Source: Chloroflexota bacterium (GTDB lineage Bacteria; Chloroflexota; Anaerolineae; Aggregatilineales; J027). Taken from it: a stretch of DNA of 64,000 nucleotides. The stretch covers positions 124,001-188,000 of the forward strand of contig QMIT01000007.1 in assembly GCA_024434115.1 (NCBI GenBank), given 5' to 3'. This document shows positions 36,946 to 45,786 of this stretch, piece after piece. The stretch's first letter is position 1. Each line of letters begins with the position of its first letter. The notes beneath the pieces are model-generated. The model searched no databases and had not been told where the DNA came from. It was given only the letters and a program-made list of their open reading frames with translations. The translations under genes were made by a program, and so were the position numbers.

Positions 36946-38651
36946 ACGGGTTCATGGTTGGATTCAGCCATCATTTCTACCTCAATACCCACGTCAGAAC
37001 CTATTGTATCACTTTTTGGTTCAGCAACCATCTGGTTTCTTTCAAAAGAGTCTTGGGTATGGAAAAAGTGGCCTCCTCCATCTGGGCCACCCGTCAGATC
37101 ATCAGGGTCAGGACGCTCAGGTAATCGGCAAACGTCCATCAGCACCTTCAAAAATGGTTTCGGTTCTATCGCCACCACCGGCCCACGCTTCCCGCTATCA
37201 AGATATACCGTTGTAAGTAACGCATGAAAAATATCTTCAAGCTCATCGGGTGTGGCTTGTTCAAGAAGCTCGCCTATGTTTTCCAGCATTAATGCTGCCG
37301 ACTCGAGATCAGGATCCTCCACTGGTCGGAGGGCGGCTAACTTGGCCGTAAGGTCAGTCCGGGCTTGTAGATATTCCGCTTCCCGCATATCTCCCATCAA
37401 ATAGAGTTTTTTCGAGCGTTCCAGTTGATTTTCAAGGCGCTGTCGTTTGGCTTCCAAATCGTTTCGTTCCTCTGAAGTGAGTCCTTGTGAGAGAATCCGC
37501 TCCCGCCAATCCTGTGGCAGGCGAATCCCAGATAAATATTGAACCACGGCTTGTTCGGCTTTCTCAGCTTGAACTTGGAGTTGGGTACAGGTGTGGTTAG
37601 AGCGACGTGGATCACGATAGTAACGACGATCCTGCCAATTCGGCTGACCGCGCATGGGTTTTTGACACCGCGCACAGATCACGAGTCCCGAAAGAGGATA
37701 AACTCGTTTGGTTGATTTAGCACGGACCGTTCGTCCACGCCGTTGGGCACGAATCGCTTGACACTGCTCAAATAGGCTTTCTGGAATGAGTGCAGGATGC
37801 CGCCCTTCAATCCACTCGCCTTGGGACTGTACTTTGCCCAGATAGAAGGGGTTTTTGAGCATGGGTCGCACCGTATCCCCTTCGAATAATCGTTCTCCCC
37901 AGTTCCCGGTGGTACGATAACCGGCTTCGTTCAGTGCAATCGCAATCCCATGATCCGAAATATTGCCATGTGCATAGAGGCTGAACGCCAGTTGAACCCC
38001 TTCAGCATTCTTGGGATGAGGCACAGCATCAGCATCCGTGCGGTCTGACCATTGATCTAGGTACCGCTCCAGCCTTTCTACCTGCTCGGAATATACGGCT
38101 TGCGGTAACACCCCCGACTCAAATTGCTCCGCTAATTTCCAGATTTGGCTCTTCAGCTGCTTGATGCTGATATAACCAAAGGACAGACTGCCATTCCAAT
38201 AACCGGCCCGTGCGCGGGCTGCTTTGCCTTTGGCGCTCTCCCGTGCACGGTTCTGGTTGTCCCATTGGGCCAAGAGCGCAAAGAGGTACAACATGAACTC
38301 CCCCTGTGGTGTGGTCGTATCCAACCAAGGCTCCGCCACCGACACTAAGCCCACTTTGGCTTCTTTCAGGCGGGCCACATTTCGGACGACATCGGCAAGG
38401 CTACGGCTGAACCGATCCAATTTGTGCACCACGATCACATCAAAGCGCTTGAGTTCAGCATCCCGCATCATGCGTTGGAATACAGGTCGCATGTCGGTTT
38501 TAGCGGAACGACCCGGCTCCAGATAGCCGGGTTCCATGTATTGCCATCCTCGTCGTTGGAGCAAGCCGACGCATTCGTCCTGCTGAGCATCCAAACTCCA
38601 CCCTTCAGTCTGCTCTTCCGTGGAAACTCGGGTGTAAATCGCCGCACGCAT
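36900..38651 (-). CDS. Large serine recombinase (site-specific integrase/transposase)
   Basis: 583 residues. Intact resolvase domain: AAIYTRVSTEEQ with nucleophile Ser10, then FDVIVVHKLDRFSRS with the catalytic arginines. Recombinase domain from about 150 (VQLAFSLYAHGNISDHGIAIALNEAG), zinc-ribbon Cys pairs (LVICARCQKPM … SNHTCTQLQ) and a C-terminal coiled coil (about 400–480). The start ATG shares its A with the stop of the 59-residue gene (TGATG), indicating coupled translation; a TTG one codon earlier is the alternative. Large serine recombinases integrate and excise phages and conjugative elements between short attachment sites. The C-terminal ~100 codons overlap the opposite-strand remnant and may be non-homologous tail. 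Confidence 0.92.
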   Translation of the reverse strand: MRAAIYTRVSTEEQTEGWSLDAQQDECVGLLQRRGWQYMEPGYLEPGRSAKTDMRPVFQRMMRDAELKRFDVIVVHKLDRFSRSLADVVRNVARLKEAKVGLVSVAEPWLDTTTPQGEFMLYLFALLAQWDNQNRARESAKGKAARARAGYWNGSLSFGYISIKQLKSQIWKLAEQFESGVLPQAVYSEQVERLERYLDQWSDRTDADAVPHPKNAEGVQLAFSLYAHGNISDHGIAIALNEAGYRTTGNWGERLFEGDTVRPMLKNPFYLGKVQSQGEWIEGRHPALIPESLFEQCQAIRAQRRGRTVRAKSTKRVYPLSGLVICARCQKPMRGQPNWQDRRYYRDPRRSNHTCTQLQVQAEKAEQAVVQYLSGIRLPQDWRERILSQGLTSEERNDLEAKRQRLENQLERSKKLYLMGDMREAEYLQARTDLTAKLAALRPVEDPDLESAALMLENIGELLEQATPDELEDIFHALLTTVYLDSGKRGPVVAIEPKPFLKVLMDVCRLPERPDPDDLTGGPDGGGHFFHTQDSFERNQMVAEPKSDTIGSDVGIEVEMMAESNHEPVASACVTTENPPYPS

Positions 38652-38830
38652 CAAGACTCCTCCTCATATTTCAAATCTTCAGATGGTTCGATACTTGCAT
38701 TATCCTCTGTGGAAGCACCCTGACCAAACAGGCGAGCAATGATGCGGGTGAGTACATCCAGAAAGGGCGAGGCCTCAATGAGGAGTTCCAAGTCGTCTTC
38801 TTGGGTTTCCGGGGTTGCGTGGTGGTTCAT
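38651..38830 (-). CDS. 59-residue acidic protein in recombinase cassette
   Basis: Begins MNHHATPETQEDDLELLIEA and ends in EDLKYEEES; strongly acidic with a central hydrophobic helix (FLDVLTRIIARLFG). Its ATG overlaps the stop of the RHH gene (ATGA) and its stop overlaps the recombinase start (TGATG), so the three are translated as one unit. This arrangement is the main evidence that it is real. It may be a recombination directionality factor or DNA-mimic partner, but that is speculation; no family is recognised. Confidence 0.7.
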   Translation of the reverse strand: MNHHATPETQEDDLELLIEASPFLDVLTRIIARLFGQGASTEDNASIEPSEDLKYEEES

Positions 38831-39036
38831 CCTTGACTCCCATCCTGTGGCTTGCGAGTCAGATGGAAGCGTACCGCCTGAATAACAAAATGGCGGGCAA
38901 GGGTTGAGGGGGCCACATTCAAATCCACGGCTAACCGTTCAATCCATTGTTTTTCCTCATTGGTCAGCCGGATGTTGAGTGAAGCGTTACGCTTGGCGGG
39001 GGGCTTGGGTAGGCTGAGTGGGTTTGGGTGGTTCAT
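38827..39036 (-). CDS. Ribbon-helix-helix DNA-binding protein
   Basis: 69 residues. NASLNIRLTNEEKQWIERLA followed by VDLNVAPSTLARHFVIQAVR gives the beta-strand, helix, helix pattern of CopG/Arc-type proteins. ATG preceded by GAGGAGTGTCCC. First gene of the cassette with the 59-residue protein and the serine recombinase; likely autoregulates the cassette or assists recombination. Confidence 0.8.
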   Translation of the reverse strand: MNHPNPLSLPKPPAKRNASLNIRLTNEEKQWIERLAVDLNVAPSTLARHFVIQAVRFHLTRKPQDGSQG

Positions 39037-39095
39037 GGGACACTCCTCAGTGTTGTTTGATTTGTTCTACAAAGGAGCTTACTCGAACAAATCTC

Positions 39096-39192
39096 TATAC
39101 CCCCTCAAATCTTGGCGGTCAAGACTGCCAAGATTTGCAACTTGGTGAAACGCCCCGTAAAATTTTCACCCGAAAAAGCCCGTTAGGGCTTG
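39096..39192 (+). repeat. 97-bp structured direct repeat, copy B
   Basis: Same orientation and three-hairpin organisation as copy A, with 3 substitutions. It lies 60 bp upstream of the RHH gene's start, so it may also contain or affect that cassette's promoter. Confidence 0.9.
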
Positions 39193-39317
39193 CGATATAT
39201 CCCCAAGCCTGTAGATAGACTTCAAAACAAACTGTTGAAAACGTGACCTCAAAAGGTTTAGAGGATAGTCACAGACGTGCACGAAGGGATATTAGTGCGT
39301 CGCGTTAACTCGAAAAA

Positions 39318-39342
39318 AACGAGTGGGGTATTCCCACTCGTT
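39318..39342 (-). terminator. Strong intrinsic terminator (minus strand)
   Basis: AACGAGTGGG/CCCACTCGTT, 10-bp perfect stem with 5-nt loop, followed on the minus strand by a run of T's. It lies below the kdpD operon and recombinase fragment, so it probably ends the K+ regulator transcript. Confidence 0.85.
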
Positions 39343-39358
39343 GGTGCAAGTCAAACGG

Positions 39359-39577
39359 CTACAGAGATTTGAAGTATTCACCTTCCCACCAAGAGCGTAA
39401 GGATGGGATAAGCGCTATTTTGTGCTCAGAAGGTCGTGATCCGTATTGCTTCCGTCTGTGTAATAATGGAGAATCCACCGTGTTTATGCTGACTTCGGTG
39501 GATTTTGTGTTTTCTAACCCCACAGTGATATGGTAGTTAGGCCTCAGTGACATTGCCACCACCTGATCGTCTTTCAC
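39359..39577 (-). pseudogene. C-terminal fragment of a serine recombinase
   Basis: The first ~45 codons (VVAMSLRPNYHITVGLENTK …) match the C-terminus of the truncated recombinase at 35927 closely in protein and DNA, then diverge after DSPLLHRRK. Only the tail of the gene remains. Opposite in orientation to the larger fragment, showing that at least two copies of a related recombinase entered this locus. Confidence 0.8.
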
Positions 39578-39623
39578 CCATACTCATGCCATCAAAGTTC
39601 TATCTTACGAACACGATATTGCC

Positions 39624-42290
39624 TTAGCTAATCGTATGTTGGGCAATGGGTAAAGTAAATCGAACAATCATGCCACCCCCATCCCGATTTTCCGCCCAGA
39701 TGTAACCTTTATGAGCCTCAATGATTCCGCGACAGATTGAAAGGCCTAAACCTGTTCCACCTGCCACTTGGGATGCTCCTTCTGAGCGATAAAACTTATC
39801 AAAAATTCGAGGTAACTCCTCTGGGGAAACGCCGCTTCCATGATCCATGACGGCGATGGTAATAAATCCGTTGGCACTGGCTTGAATCTCGATCAGCGAA
39901 CCGGGTGGGGTGTACTTTGCGGCATTATCCAATAGATTGACCATCACTTGCACAATCAGCACAAAATCGGCAGAGGCCAACGGCAGATCGGACGGAATAG
40001 TCACGTGAACTTTATGGTTGCGTAACCGCTCTTTCATATGAGACAACGCAACGCCAATCATTTCTTGGACATCAGACGGGGATTGACGCAGCGAAACTGC
40101 ATTGGCCTCCAAACGAGTCATATCCAGCAGATTCCCGACCAGTTGGTTTAACCGGGTTGTCTCCTCCCATGCACCTTCAATCAGCTCAGATTTGGCAGTT
40201 TCATCCAGAAAACTAGCCTGATCGCGCAGACTGCTCAACGCCCCTGCAATAGATACCAATGGCGTTCTTAGATCGTGCGAGATCGAATTGAGTAGTGCGG
40301 TCTGGAGCTTTTCAGCTTCATGCAGCAGTTGGGTTTGCTGGGCTTTTTCAGCTAGTAGGGTTGCATCAATACCCAGCGCAGCCTGACTTGCAAAAGCTTC
40401 TAACAGGCGGTTACGTTCAGGAGTAGAGTCTTCTGCCTGTTGAAAATGCACCCCCAGCACTCCAATTGTGCTTTGCGCCGTTTTGAGCGGTAAGTAACGA
40501 CCAGCGGCAGTCGGTAGCGTTGGTGTACCATGACCAGCGGGCTGTTTATGAGTATAAACCCACTGTGCAGCAATAGTCTCACTGGTCATCAAAGGATAAT
40601 GATCGGTCATAACCCTTAGTTCGAGTGTGCCGTGTTCGTATAACCAGATCGCCACATCGGCATCAAATGTCTGGCTCGTGTGAGCAAGCACGCCCTGAAG
40701 TACCACATTAAGCTCAACGCTGGCCGAAAGATCGCGGCTAAAAGCATAGAGTGCCATTGCCTGCAATTCACGTTGTTCCGCAACTCTGGCATGTTCCCGT
40801 ACCCGCGCCGCAAGCCTTGCGCTCACCAACCCTACGATTAGCAACCCCGCAAAGGTCAAAATATAGCCTGCATCATGAACTAGGAATGTCCAGCGCGGTG
40901 GGACGAAAAAAAAGTTAAATGCAAAAACGCTCAAGACTGCTGTCAGCGTCGCTGCCCCACGCCCATAACGAATGGCAGCAATCAAGACCGCCAATTGATA
41001 AGACATCACCAGATTGATAGGCGAAATGAAATGTGCAATAGGCAATCCCAAGAGGGAAGTGATACCTACGAGGCCAACCGCAGCCAGATAGTGCCCAAGA
41101 TGTAACCTACCAACGGGATGAATAAGAGGCGACGACCGTTCAACAGGAGCAGCGCTGCTAATCACGTAAATATCAATATTGCCGCCTTTACGAATAAGCT
41201 GATCCACGATTGAACCCTTAAGGAATTCCAGCCAGCGTGGTTTGAGCGGCTTGCCGACGATAATTTTAGTAATGTTATGGGTGTTGGCAAACTGCATCAA
41301 TGACTCAGCAATATTATCGCCGGGAAGTGTGACCACCTTCGCACCCAAGTCCTCTGCCAGTCGCAGGTTATTGACTATTTGGGCACTGTCTTCGGCGCTA
41401 AGTTGAGTGTCGGCGGGTGTTTCGATATAAACGGCATACCATTCGGCATCAAGTTCCTGTGCTAGACGTTTGGCAGTACGGATCAAGCGCTGGCTGAGAG
41501 GATTGGGGCTGATAGAAACGAGCAGGCGTTCCCCGGCTGCCCAAGGGCCGCTGATCGCCCGCTGCTGCATATAGGCATTCATTTGCTCATCCACATGCCG
41601 CGCTGTTCGCCGTAAAGCAATTTCACGCAAGGCGGTCAGGCTGCCTTGCCGGAAAAACTTCTGCGTGACTTGGGTAGCCTGTTCGGGGATATATACTTTA
41701 CCTTCGCGTAAACGCTGGAGTAGTTCTTCTGGCGGCAAATCAACCAGCACGATTTGATCGGCTAGGTCAAGAATTCGATCAGGTATTGTTTCTCGTACCA
41801 CAACCCCGGTAATCTGTGCAACTATATCATTCAAACTTTCAAGATTTTGGATATTGAGTGTGGTGTAGACATCAATCCCCGCATTCAAAAGTTCTTCCAC
41901 ATCTTGATAGCGTTTTGTGTGGCGCATCCCCGGTGAATTAGAATGTGCAAGTTCATCTACTAAGGCCAATTGCGGGAGACGCTTTAGAATGGCGTCCAGA
42001 TTCATCTCTGGGAGGGTGATACCGTGATACTGGATCATGTGGCGGGGGATAAATACGAGATCACGGGCAAGGAGATCGGTTTCAAAATACCCGTGTGTTT
42101 CGACATAGCCCGCTAGAACATCAATCCCTTCTTCAAGACGCTGTTGTGCGGCTTCCAGCATCGCATAGGTTTTCCCGACCCCGGCGGCATATCCTAGAAA
42201 GATTTTCAGTTTACCTCGTAAACGCTCCTCATCTTCCCGTTGCGTAGACTTTGGCATTGCGTCGGGGTCAGGGTGTAAAGACTTCATCAT
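39624..42290 (-). CDS. kdpD: Sensor histidine kinase KdpD
   Basis: 888 residues, full length. N-terminal KdpD domain with P-loop-like GYAAGVGKTYAMLEAA near 35, then a universal-stress-like domain (VSISPNPLSQRLIRTAKRLA). Four membrane helices at about 400–495 (including FFFVPPRWTFLVHD), a GAF-like region (about 510–645), the phospho-His in NSISHDLRTPLVS near 665 and HATPase_c motifs (NLLDNAAKYTPPGS, DHGSGVSPEE, GTGLGLSICRG). It senses K+ or osmotic stress and phosphorylates KdpE. It sits 71 nt after a KimA-type permease, with kdpE encoded divergently beyond; no kdpFABC pump is in the window. Confidence 0.96.
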   Translation of the reverse strand: MMKSLHPDPDAMPKSTQREDEERLRGKLKIFLGYAAGVGKTYAMLEAAQQRLEEGIDVLAGYVETHGYFETDLLARDLVFIPRHMIQYHGITLPEMNLDAILKRLPQLALVDELAHSNSPGMRHTKRYQDVEELLNAGIDVYTTLNIQNLESLNDIVAQITGVVVRETIPDRILDLADQIVLVDLPPEELLQRLREGKVYIPEQATQVTQKFFRQGSLTALREIALRRTARHVDEQMNAYMQQRAISGPWAAGERLLVSISPNPLSQRLIRTAKRLAQELDAEWYAVYIETPADTQLSAEDSAQIVNNLRLAEDLGAKVVTLPGDNIAESLMQFANTHNITKIIVGKPLKPRWLEFLKGSIVDQLIRKGGNIDIYVISSAAPVERSSPLIHPVGRLHLGHYLAAVGLVGITSLLGLPIAHFISPINLVMSYQLAVLIAAIRYGRGAATLTAVLSVFAFNFFFVPPRWTFLVHDAGYILTFAGLLIVGLVSARLAARVREHARVAEQRELQAMALYAFSRDLSASVELNVVLQGVLAHTSQTFDADVAIWLYEHGTLELRVMTDHYPLMTSETIAAQWVYTHKQPAGHGTPTLPTAAGRYLPLKTAQSTIGVLGVHFQQAEDSTPERNRLLEAFASQAALGIDATLLAEKAQQTQLLHEAEKLQTALLNSISHDLRTPLVSIAGALSSLRDQASFLDETAKSELIEGAWEETTRLNQLVGNLLDMTRLEANAVSLRQSPSDVQEMIGVALSHMKERLRNHKVHVTIPSDLPLASADFVLIVQVMVNLLDNAAKYTPPGSLIEIQASANGFITIAVMDHGSGVSPEELPRIFDKFYRSEGASQVAGGTGLGLSICRGIIEAHKGYIWAENRDGGGMIVRFTLPIAQHTIS

Positions 42291-42361
42291 GCCTCGCTAA
42301 AAGGTACTAGCTTATCTAGGCCCTAGTTTAGCAGTATTATTTGTTCATTCACGCTTGAAAC

Positions 42362-44404
42362 TTAAGATGAGGCATGAGAAACCTGATGATGGTGATCTGT
42401 CGAGTGTTCAAATGTAACTTTGAAACCCAGTGGTAGCGGCAAGCTATCCAGATTCACTTGCTTGATATTCAAGGCTATATTTTCGACTTCCATCATCGCA
42501 TCCCGCAGGAATCTATCGGTAGACATATGCAGCCAACTATAGGGGAAGTGGGTACGCAGCGCACCGATATAGACCTCAAAATAGACTGTTGGGTATTGTT
42601 GGCGGAGTTCCTGCAAAATACGGGCGACACTCGCATACAGATCACGGTAAGGTTCTTCCACAACTTGAGTAATCTGTGGATCCCAGCCATTTTTCGCCGA
42701 AATTTTGTCCGACCATTCCCGGAAGCCCGCTGCCCGTTTGGGATTCACGTTGACGTGGATGATATAGAGCGGTAGATCGCGCTGTAAAATGGCTTCTGTA
42801 ACGTTGACTGCCAACTTTGACCACGTATCGCAGAAGTAAATTGCCAGCTCCTTATGAATGGCAGGATCAAAGGTCTGTGCTTTCTCTTCAAAAACGGGAA
42901 CTTCATCCAGATGCAGCCGCGCAGCCGTCTCCTTATAATGGCGATGGATGCGGAAAAAGACCCAGACTAGTGAAGGGATTAGCAGGACAATAAACCATGC
43001 ACCGCTGGTGAACTTGGTGATAATGAAGACGCGCATCACAATGAAGGTTACACTTGCACCCGTACCGGAGATGAGCAGCTTGGGTAGCCAGCGCGGGTCG
43101 TAGGTGATGTCGGTCTCAAGCCCGTGTGCAATCTGACCCGGTTTAAGCCGACCTGACCGCCAGAAACGCCGTGTCATTCCGGCCTGACTGATAGTAAAAC
43201 CCAAAAACACCCCGATTGCGTAGAGTGGAATCAGCCGCGTTACAACTGCCTCGGTCACAAGCACAATAAAAATCGAGCAGATAGTAAGCGTCAGGATACC
43301 CCATGTAAACACGAGACGGCGACCCCGATAGGTCAGCTGGCGGGGCAAAAAGCCATCACCGCTGTGCAGTGCGGCAAGCTGGGGAAAATCGGCAAAGGGG
43401 GTGTTAGCGGCCATAAACAATACAGCAAAAGCGCCTGCAATGGTCAGGATATAGGCTACATAACCAATTCCCTGCTCACCGTAGATGGTGCGTGCCATCT
43501 GGCTAATGGCTGTCTCTTCATGGGATGGAACCGCTTTAATCGCGTTCGCAAGGATGGTAATGCTCAGGAACAGCGTGATCAGCAGAATACTCATCACGAC
43601 GAGTGTATTTGCCGCGTTTTTGGCTCTTGGCTGGCGGAACAACTGCGTGTCATTCGAGATCGCCTCAATACCCGTCAAGGCCGCGCACCCGGACGAAAAC
43701 GCCCGAAGGAGTAGGAGCAAGGTCACGGGGGTTAGAACATCATGCCGAATCGCTTCGACATCATGAACTGTATCCAAGGTGCCCGTTGCCAGCTTGAAAA
43801 AGCCTAGCCCAAGCATGATGAAGATGGTAATGAGAAAGAAGTAAGTGGGCATGGCGAAAAGGCGAGCGCTTTCCTTAACCCCACGCAAATTGAGGAAGGC
43901 CATGAGCAGGATAATGAGAATCGTCATCTCAACCCGATAGGTAACGAGCTTAGGGAAGACGCTAACTACGTTTGCCACCCCTGCGCTAATACTCACAGCG
44001 ACAGTCAGGATGTAATCGGTTAGGAGTGCCGCCCCTGTGATCTGGGCAAACTCTTCACCTAAATTTTCTTTGGCAACGCGATAGCCACCACCCCCGGCGG
44101 GGTTCGAGAAAATCGTCTGCCGATAGGAAATTGTCACAATCACGATCAGCGTAGCAATAGCCATAGCAATCGGAATGGAGATGGCATTGCCTCGAAATCC
44201 AAGCAACACAAATGAGCCAATTACCGCTGTATTTAGGATGATCAGGATTTCCTCGGTAGCATAGGCGACTGACGATAATGCATCACTCGCCAGCACCGCT
44301 AAGGCAATAAAATTGGGCGCGGTCTGGTGCTGGATCGCATCGGTTTCTAATTTTTGACCTAATAAGGTTTTCCCGACGCGCTCACGGACATTATAGAAAT
44401 TCAT
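42362..44404 (-). CDS. APC-superfamily permease, KimA-like K+ importer
   Basis: 680 residues, about 12 membrane helices over the first 480 and a cytoplasmic C-terminal domain. Signature ASDALSSVAYATEEILI and SYRQTIFSNPAGGGGYRVA are shared with the KimA/YdaO potassium importers and related APC proteins. ATG preceded by AAAGGGATC. It lies between a small membrane protein (23 nt upstream) and kdpD (71 nt downstream) in one minus-strand operon, which supports potassium as substrate. Paralogue of the permease at 45787. An amino-acid substrate cannot be excluded. Confidence 0.85.
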   Translation of the reverse strand: MNFYNVRERVGKTLLGQKLETDAIQHQTAPNFIALAVLASDALSSVAYATEEILIILNTAVIGSFVLLGFRGNAISIPIAMAIATLIVIVTISYRQTIFSNPAGGGGYRVAKENLGEEFAQITGAALLTDYILTVAVSISAGVANVVSVFPKLVTYRVEMTILIILLMAFLNLRGVKESARLFAMPTYFFLITIFIMLGLGFFKLATGTLDTVHDVEAIRHDVLTPVTLLLLLRAFSSGCAALTGIEAISNDTQLFRQPRAKNAANTLVVMSILLITLFLSITILANAIKAVPSHEETAISQMARTIYGEQGIGYVAYILTIAGAFAVLFMAANTPFADFPQLAALHSGDGFLPRQLTYRGRRLVFTWGILTLTICSIFIVLVTEAVVTRLIPLYAIGVFLGFTISQAGMTRRFWRSGRLKPGQIAHGLETDITYDPRWLPKLLISGTGASVTFIVMRVFIITKFTSGAWFIVLLIPSLVWVFFRIHRHYKETAARLHLDEVPVFEEKAQTFDPAIHKELAIYFCDTWSKLAVNVTEAILQRDLPLYIIHVNVNPKRAAGFREWSDKISAKNGWDPQITQVVEEPYRDLYASVARILQELRQQYPTVYFEVYIGALRTHFPYSWLHMSTDRFLRDAMMEVENIALNIKQVNLDSLPLPLGFKVTFEHSTDHHHQVSHASS

Positions 44405-44427
44405 CGTTTGTGATCCCTTTGGGGTGT

Positions 44428-44739
44428 TTAATGTGAAAGATCACTCAATTTTGAATCTTCGAGCGCCTCCTGATTCAAAGTTGCCTCATGCCGCTGTACC
44501 CAGCGCAAGATTGTCCTGTAGTAGAGTAGAACTAAGCCAACTTCCAAAATTTTCGTCGTACTGCTGCTGGTGATTAAGGACGGGATGGCGAATAGGGCGA
44601 TAAGGGAAATGGCCGTCAGCACATAAACCTGCCACCAAGGAGAGGCTTGATGGGATTTCTGCTTGATGGACGACTGTTGGTTGTTTTTTCGTCGCGAAAT
44701 CGAGATTAGTGCTTCATAGAGATCTTCATAAATAGCCAT
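44428..44739 (-). CDS. Small two-helix membrane protein in kdp operon
   Basis: 103 residues. Charged N-terminus, then two hydrophobic segments (VYVLTAISLIALFAIPSLI and ILEVGLVLLYYRTIL). ATG preceded by AAGGAGCCACTT at ideal spacing. First gene before the KimA-like permease and kdpD. It resembles CAAD- or YdaO-associated small membrane proteins only in general form; function unknown. Confidence 0.65.
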   Translation of the reverse strand: MAIYEDLYEALISISRRKNNQQSSIKQKSHQASPWWQVYVLTAISLIALFAIPSLITSSSTTKILEVGLVLLYYRTILRWVQRHEATLNQEALEDSKLSDLSH

Positions 44740-44855
44740 AAGTGGCTCCTTACATCATGCAACTGGCATACTCCGCGCATGTATCTAAATCAAAATTCAC
44801 TGCTTGCTAGTGTAGAAAATTCGGAGTCAAAAAGGTGGCAAGAATCAGCTGATAA

Positions 44856-44874
44856 GCATCAAGAAAGCATCAAG
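44856..44874. promoter_or_regulatory. Phased direct repeat, putative KdpE box
   Basis: GCATCAAGAAAGCATCAAGG holds ATCAAG twice, exactly 11 bp apart (44858 and 44869), in the spacer between the divergent small-membrane-protein operon and kdpE. The reverse complement (CTTGATGCTTTCTTGATGC) matches the repeats at 45671–45720. OmpR-family regulators bind such helical-pitch repeats. Confidence 0.45.
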
Positions 44875-44976
44875 GCTTTTCCGAGGGCTTTGGTTTGCGC
44901 TACTATGGAGACAATTGGCGATAAGGTGAAGTTTCAAATGCATCGGGTTGAAAGTAGCCTCTCGAGGGAAATTAGC

Positions 44977-45669
44977 ATGGATAAGCAGGGTGGTCATATT
45001 TTGATTGTCGATGATGAACGGGCTATCCGCCGCTTCCTACGGACATCGCTATCCGCACAGGGTTACCATATTACGGAGGCGGCCACTGGGGAGGAAGCGC
45101 TCACAGCCACTACCCAGAGCACACCTGATCTCATCATCCTTGATTTGGGATTGCCGGGGATGGATGGGGTGGAAGTCACACGTTGCCTGCGCGAATGGAC
45201 ACGGGTTCCTATCATTATTCTCTCTGTAATTCAGGATGAAGGAAACAAAATTCGAGCACTTGATGCCGGCGCAGATGATTACCTGACCAAACCTTTCGGT
45301 ATTGGGGAACTGATGGCAAGGATGCGTGCTGCAATGCGCCATGCCGTTACCACTGCATCCGATCCCATTTTCAAAAGCGGCGACCTCGAAGTTGATATGG
45401 TTAGTCGGATTGTAAAGGTGGCAGGGGAAGAAATTCAGCTTACACCAACCGAGTATGATTTACTGCGGGTGCTGGTGAATTATGCTGGCAAAGTGTTAAC
45501 TCATAGCCAACTCCTGCGGGAAGTTCGCGGCACAAATTATCAAGAGGACAGCCATCTCCTGCGGGTTCATATGAGCAACTTGCGCCGTAAAATTGAGCCT
45601 GATCCGAACCAACCGCGCTACATTATGACTGAACCGGGGGTTGGTTATCGCCTGCTGCTGGACGACTGA
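44977..45669 (+). CDS. kdpE: Response regulator KdpE
   Basis: 230 residues from the ATG preceded by CTCGAGGGAAATTAGC; the frame is open 66 codons further upstream but that part has no homology. Receiver domain: DDE acidic pocket in LIVDDERA, phospho-acceptor Asp in LIILDLGLPGMDG (near 55), Lys in DDYLTKPF. OmpR-type winged helix in the C-terminal 100 residues (IQLTPTEYDLLRVLVNYAGK … VHMSNLRRKIEPDPNQPRYI). Partner of KdpD, although the two genes lie in opposite operons separated by the small membrane protein and permease genes. Probable regulator of both KimA-type permeases. Confidence 0.92.
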   Translation: MDKQGGHILIVDDERAIRRFLRTSLSAQGYHITEAATGEEALTATTQSTPDLIILDLGLPGMDGVEVTRCLREWTRVPIIILSVIQDEGNKIRALDAGADDYLTKPFGIGELMARMRAAMRHAVTTASDPIFKSGDLEVDMVSRIVKVAGEEIQLTPTEYDLLRVLVNYAGKVLTHSQLLREVRGTNYQEDSHLLRVHMSNLRRKIEPDPNQPRYIMTEPGVGYRLLLDD

Positions 45670-45670
45670 T

Positions 45671-45720
45671 CTTGATATTTTCTTGATACCTTTCCTGATA
45701 TTCTTGACACTTTCTTGAAC
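45671..45720 (+). promoter_or_regulatory. Array of TTCTTGA repeats before the second permease
   Basis: Five TTGA/CTGA-centred repeats (at 45672, 45683, 45695, 45704 and 45715) spaced 9–12 bp apart, immediately after kdpE and 67–115 bp before the permease ATG. A TTGACA at 45704 and TATACT at 45731 could supply promoter hexamers, at non-ideal spacing, suggesting activation. The motif recurs at 44856. Confidence 0.5.
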
Positions 45721-45786
45721 TCCTCTCCTATATACTACGGCAAGGCTGCGTTGAGCAGCTTTTGTTATGTATTTGAGGGAGACATC

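Larger units (their letters stand above)
35589..39192. mobile_element. Serine-recombinase insertion bounded by 97-bp direct repeats
   Basis: Two 97-bp direct repeats (35589–35685 and 39096–39192, 94 of 97 identical) enclose 3.4 kb holding a truncated serine recombinase on the plus strand and a minus-strand cassette of RHH protein, 59-residue protein and intact large serine recombinase. A histidine-kinase fragment abuts one side and another recombinase fragment lies 167 bp beyond the other. The repeats could be attachment-site remnants, terminal repeats or an older duplicated element into which recombinases inserted; sequence alone does not decide. Boundaries are inferred. Confidence 0.55.

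Noticed and set aside
35927..37216. Second functional serine recombinase
   Set aside because: No resolvase domain or catalytic serine, an in-frame stop just before the start, and its end runs into the opposite gene.
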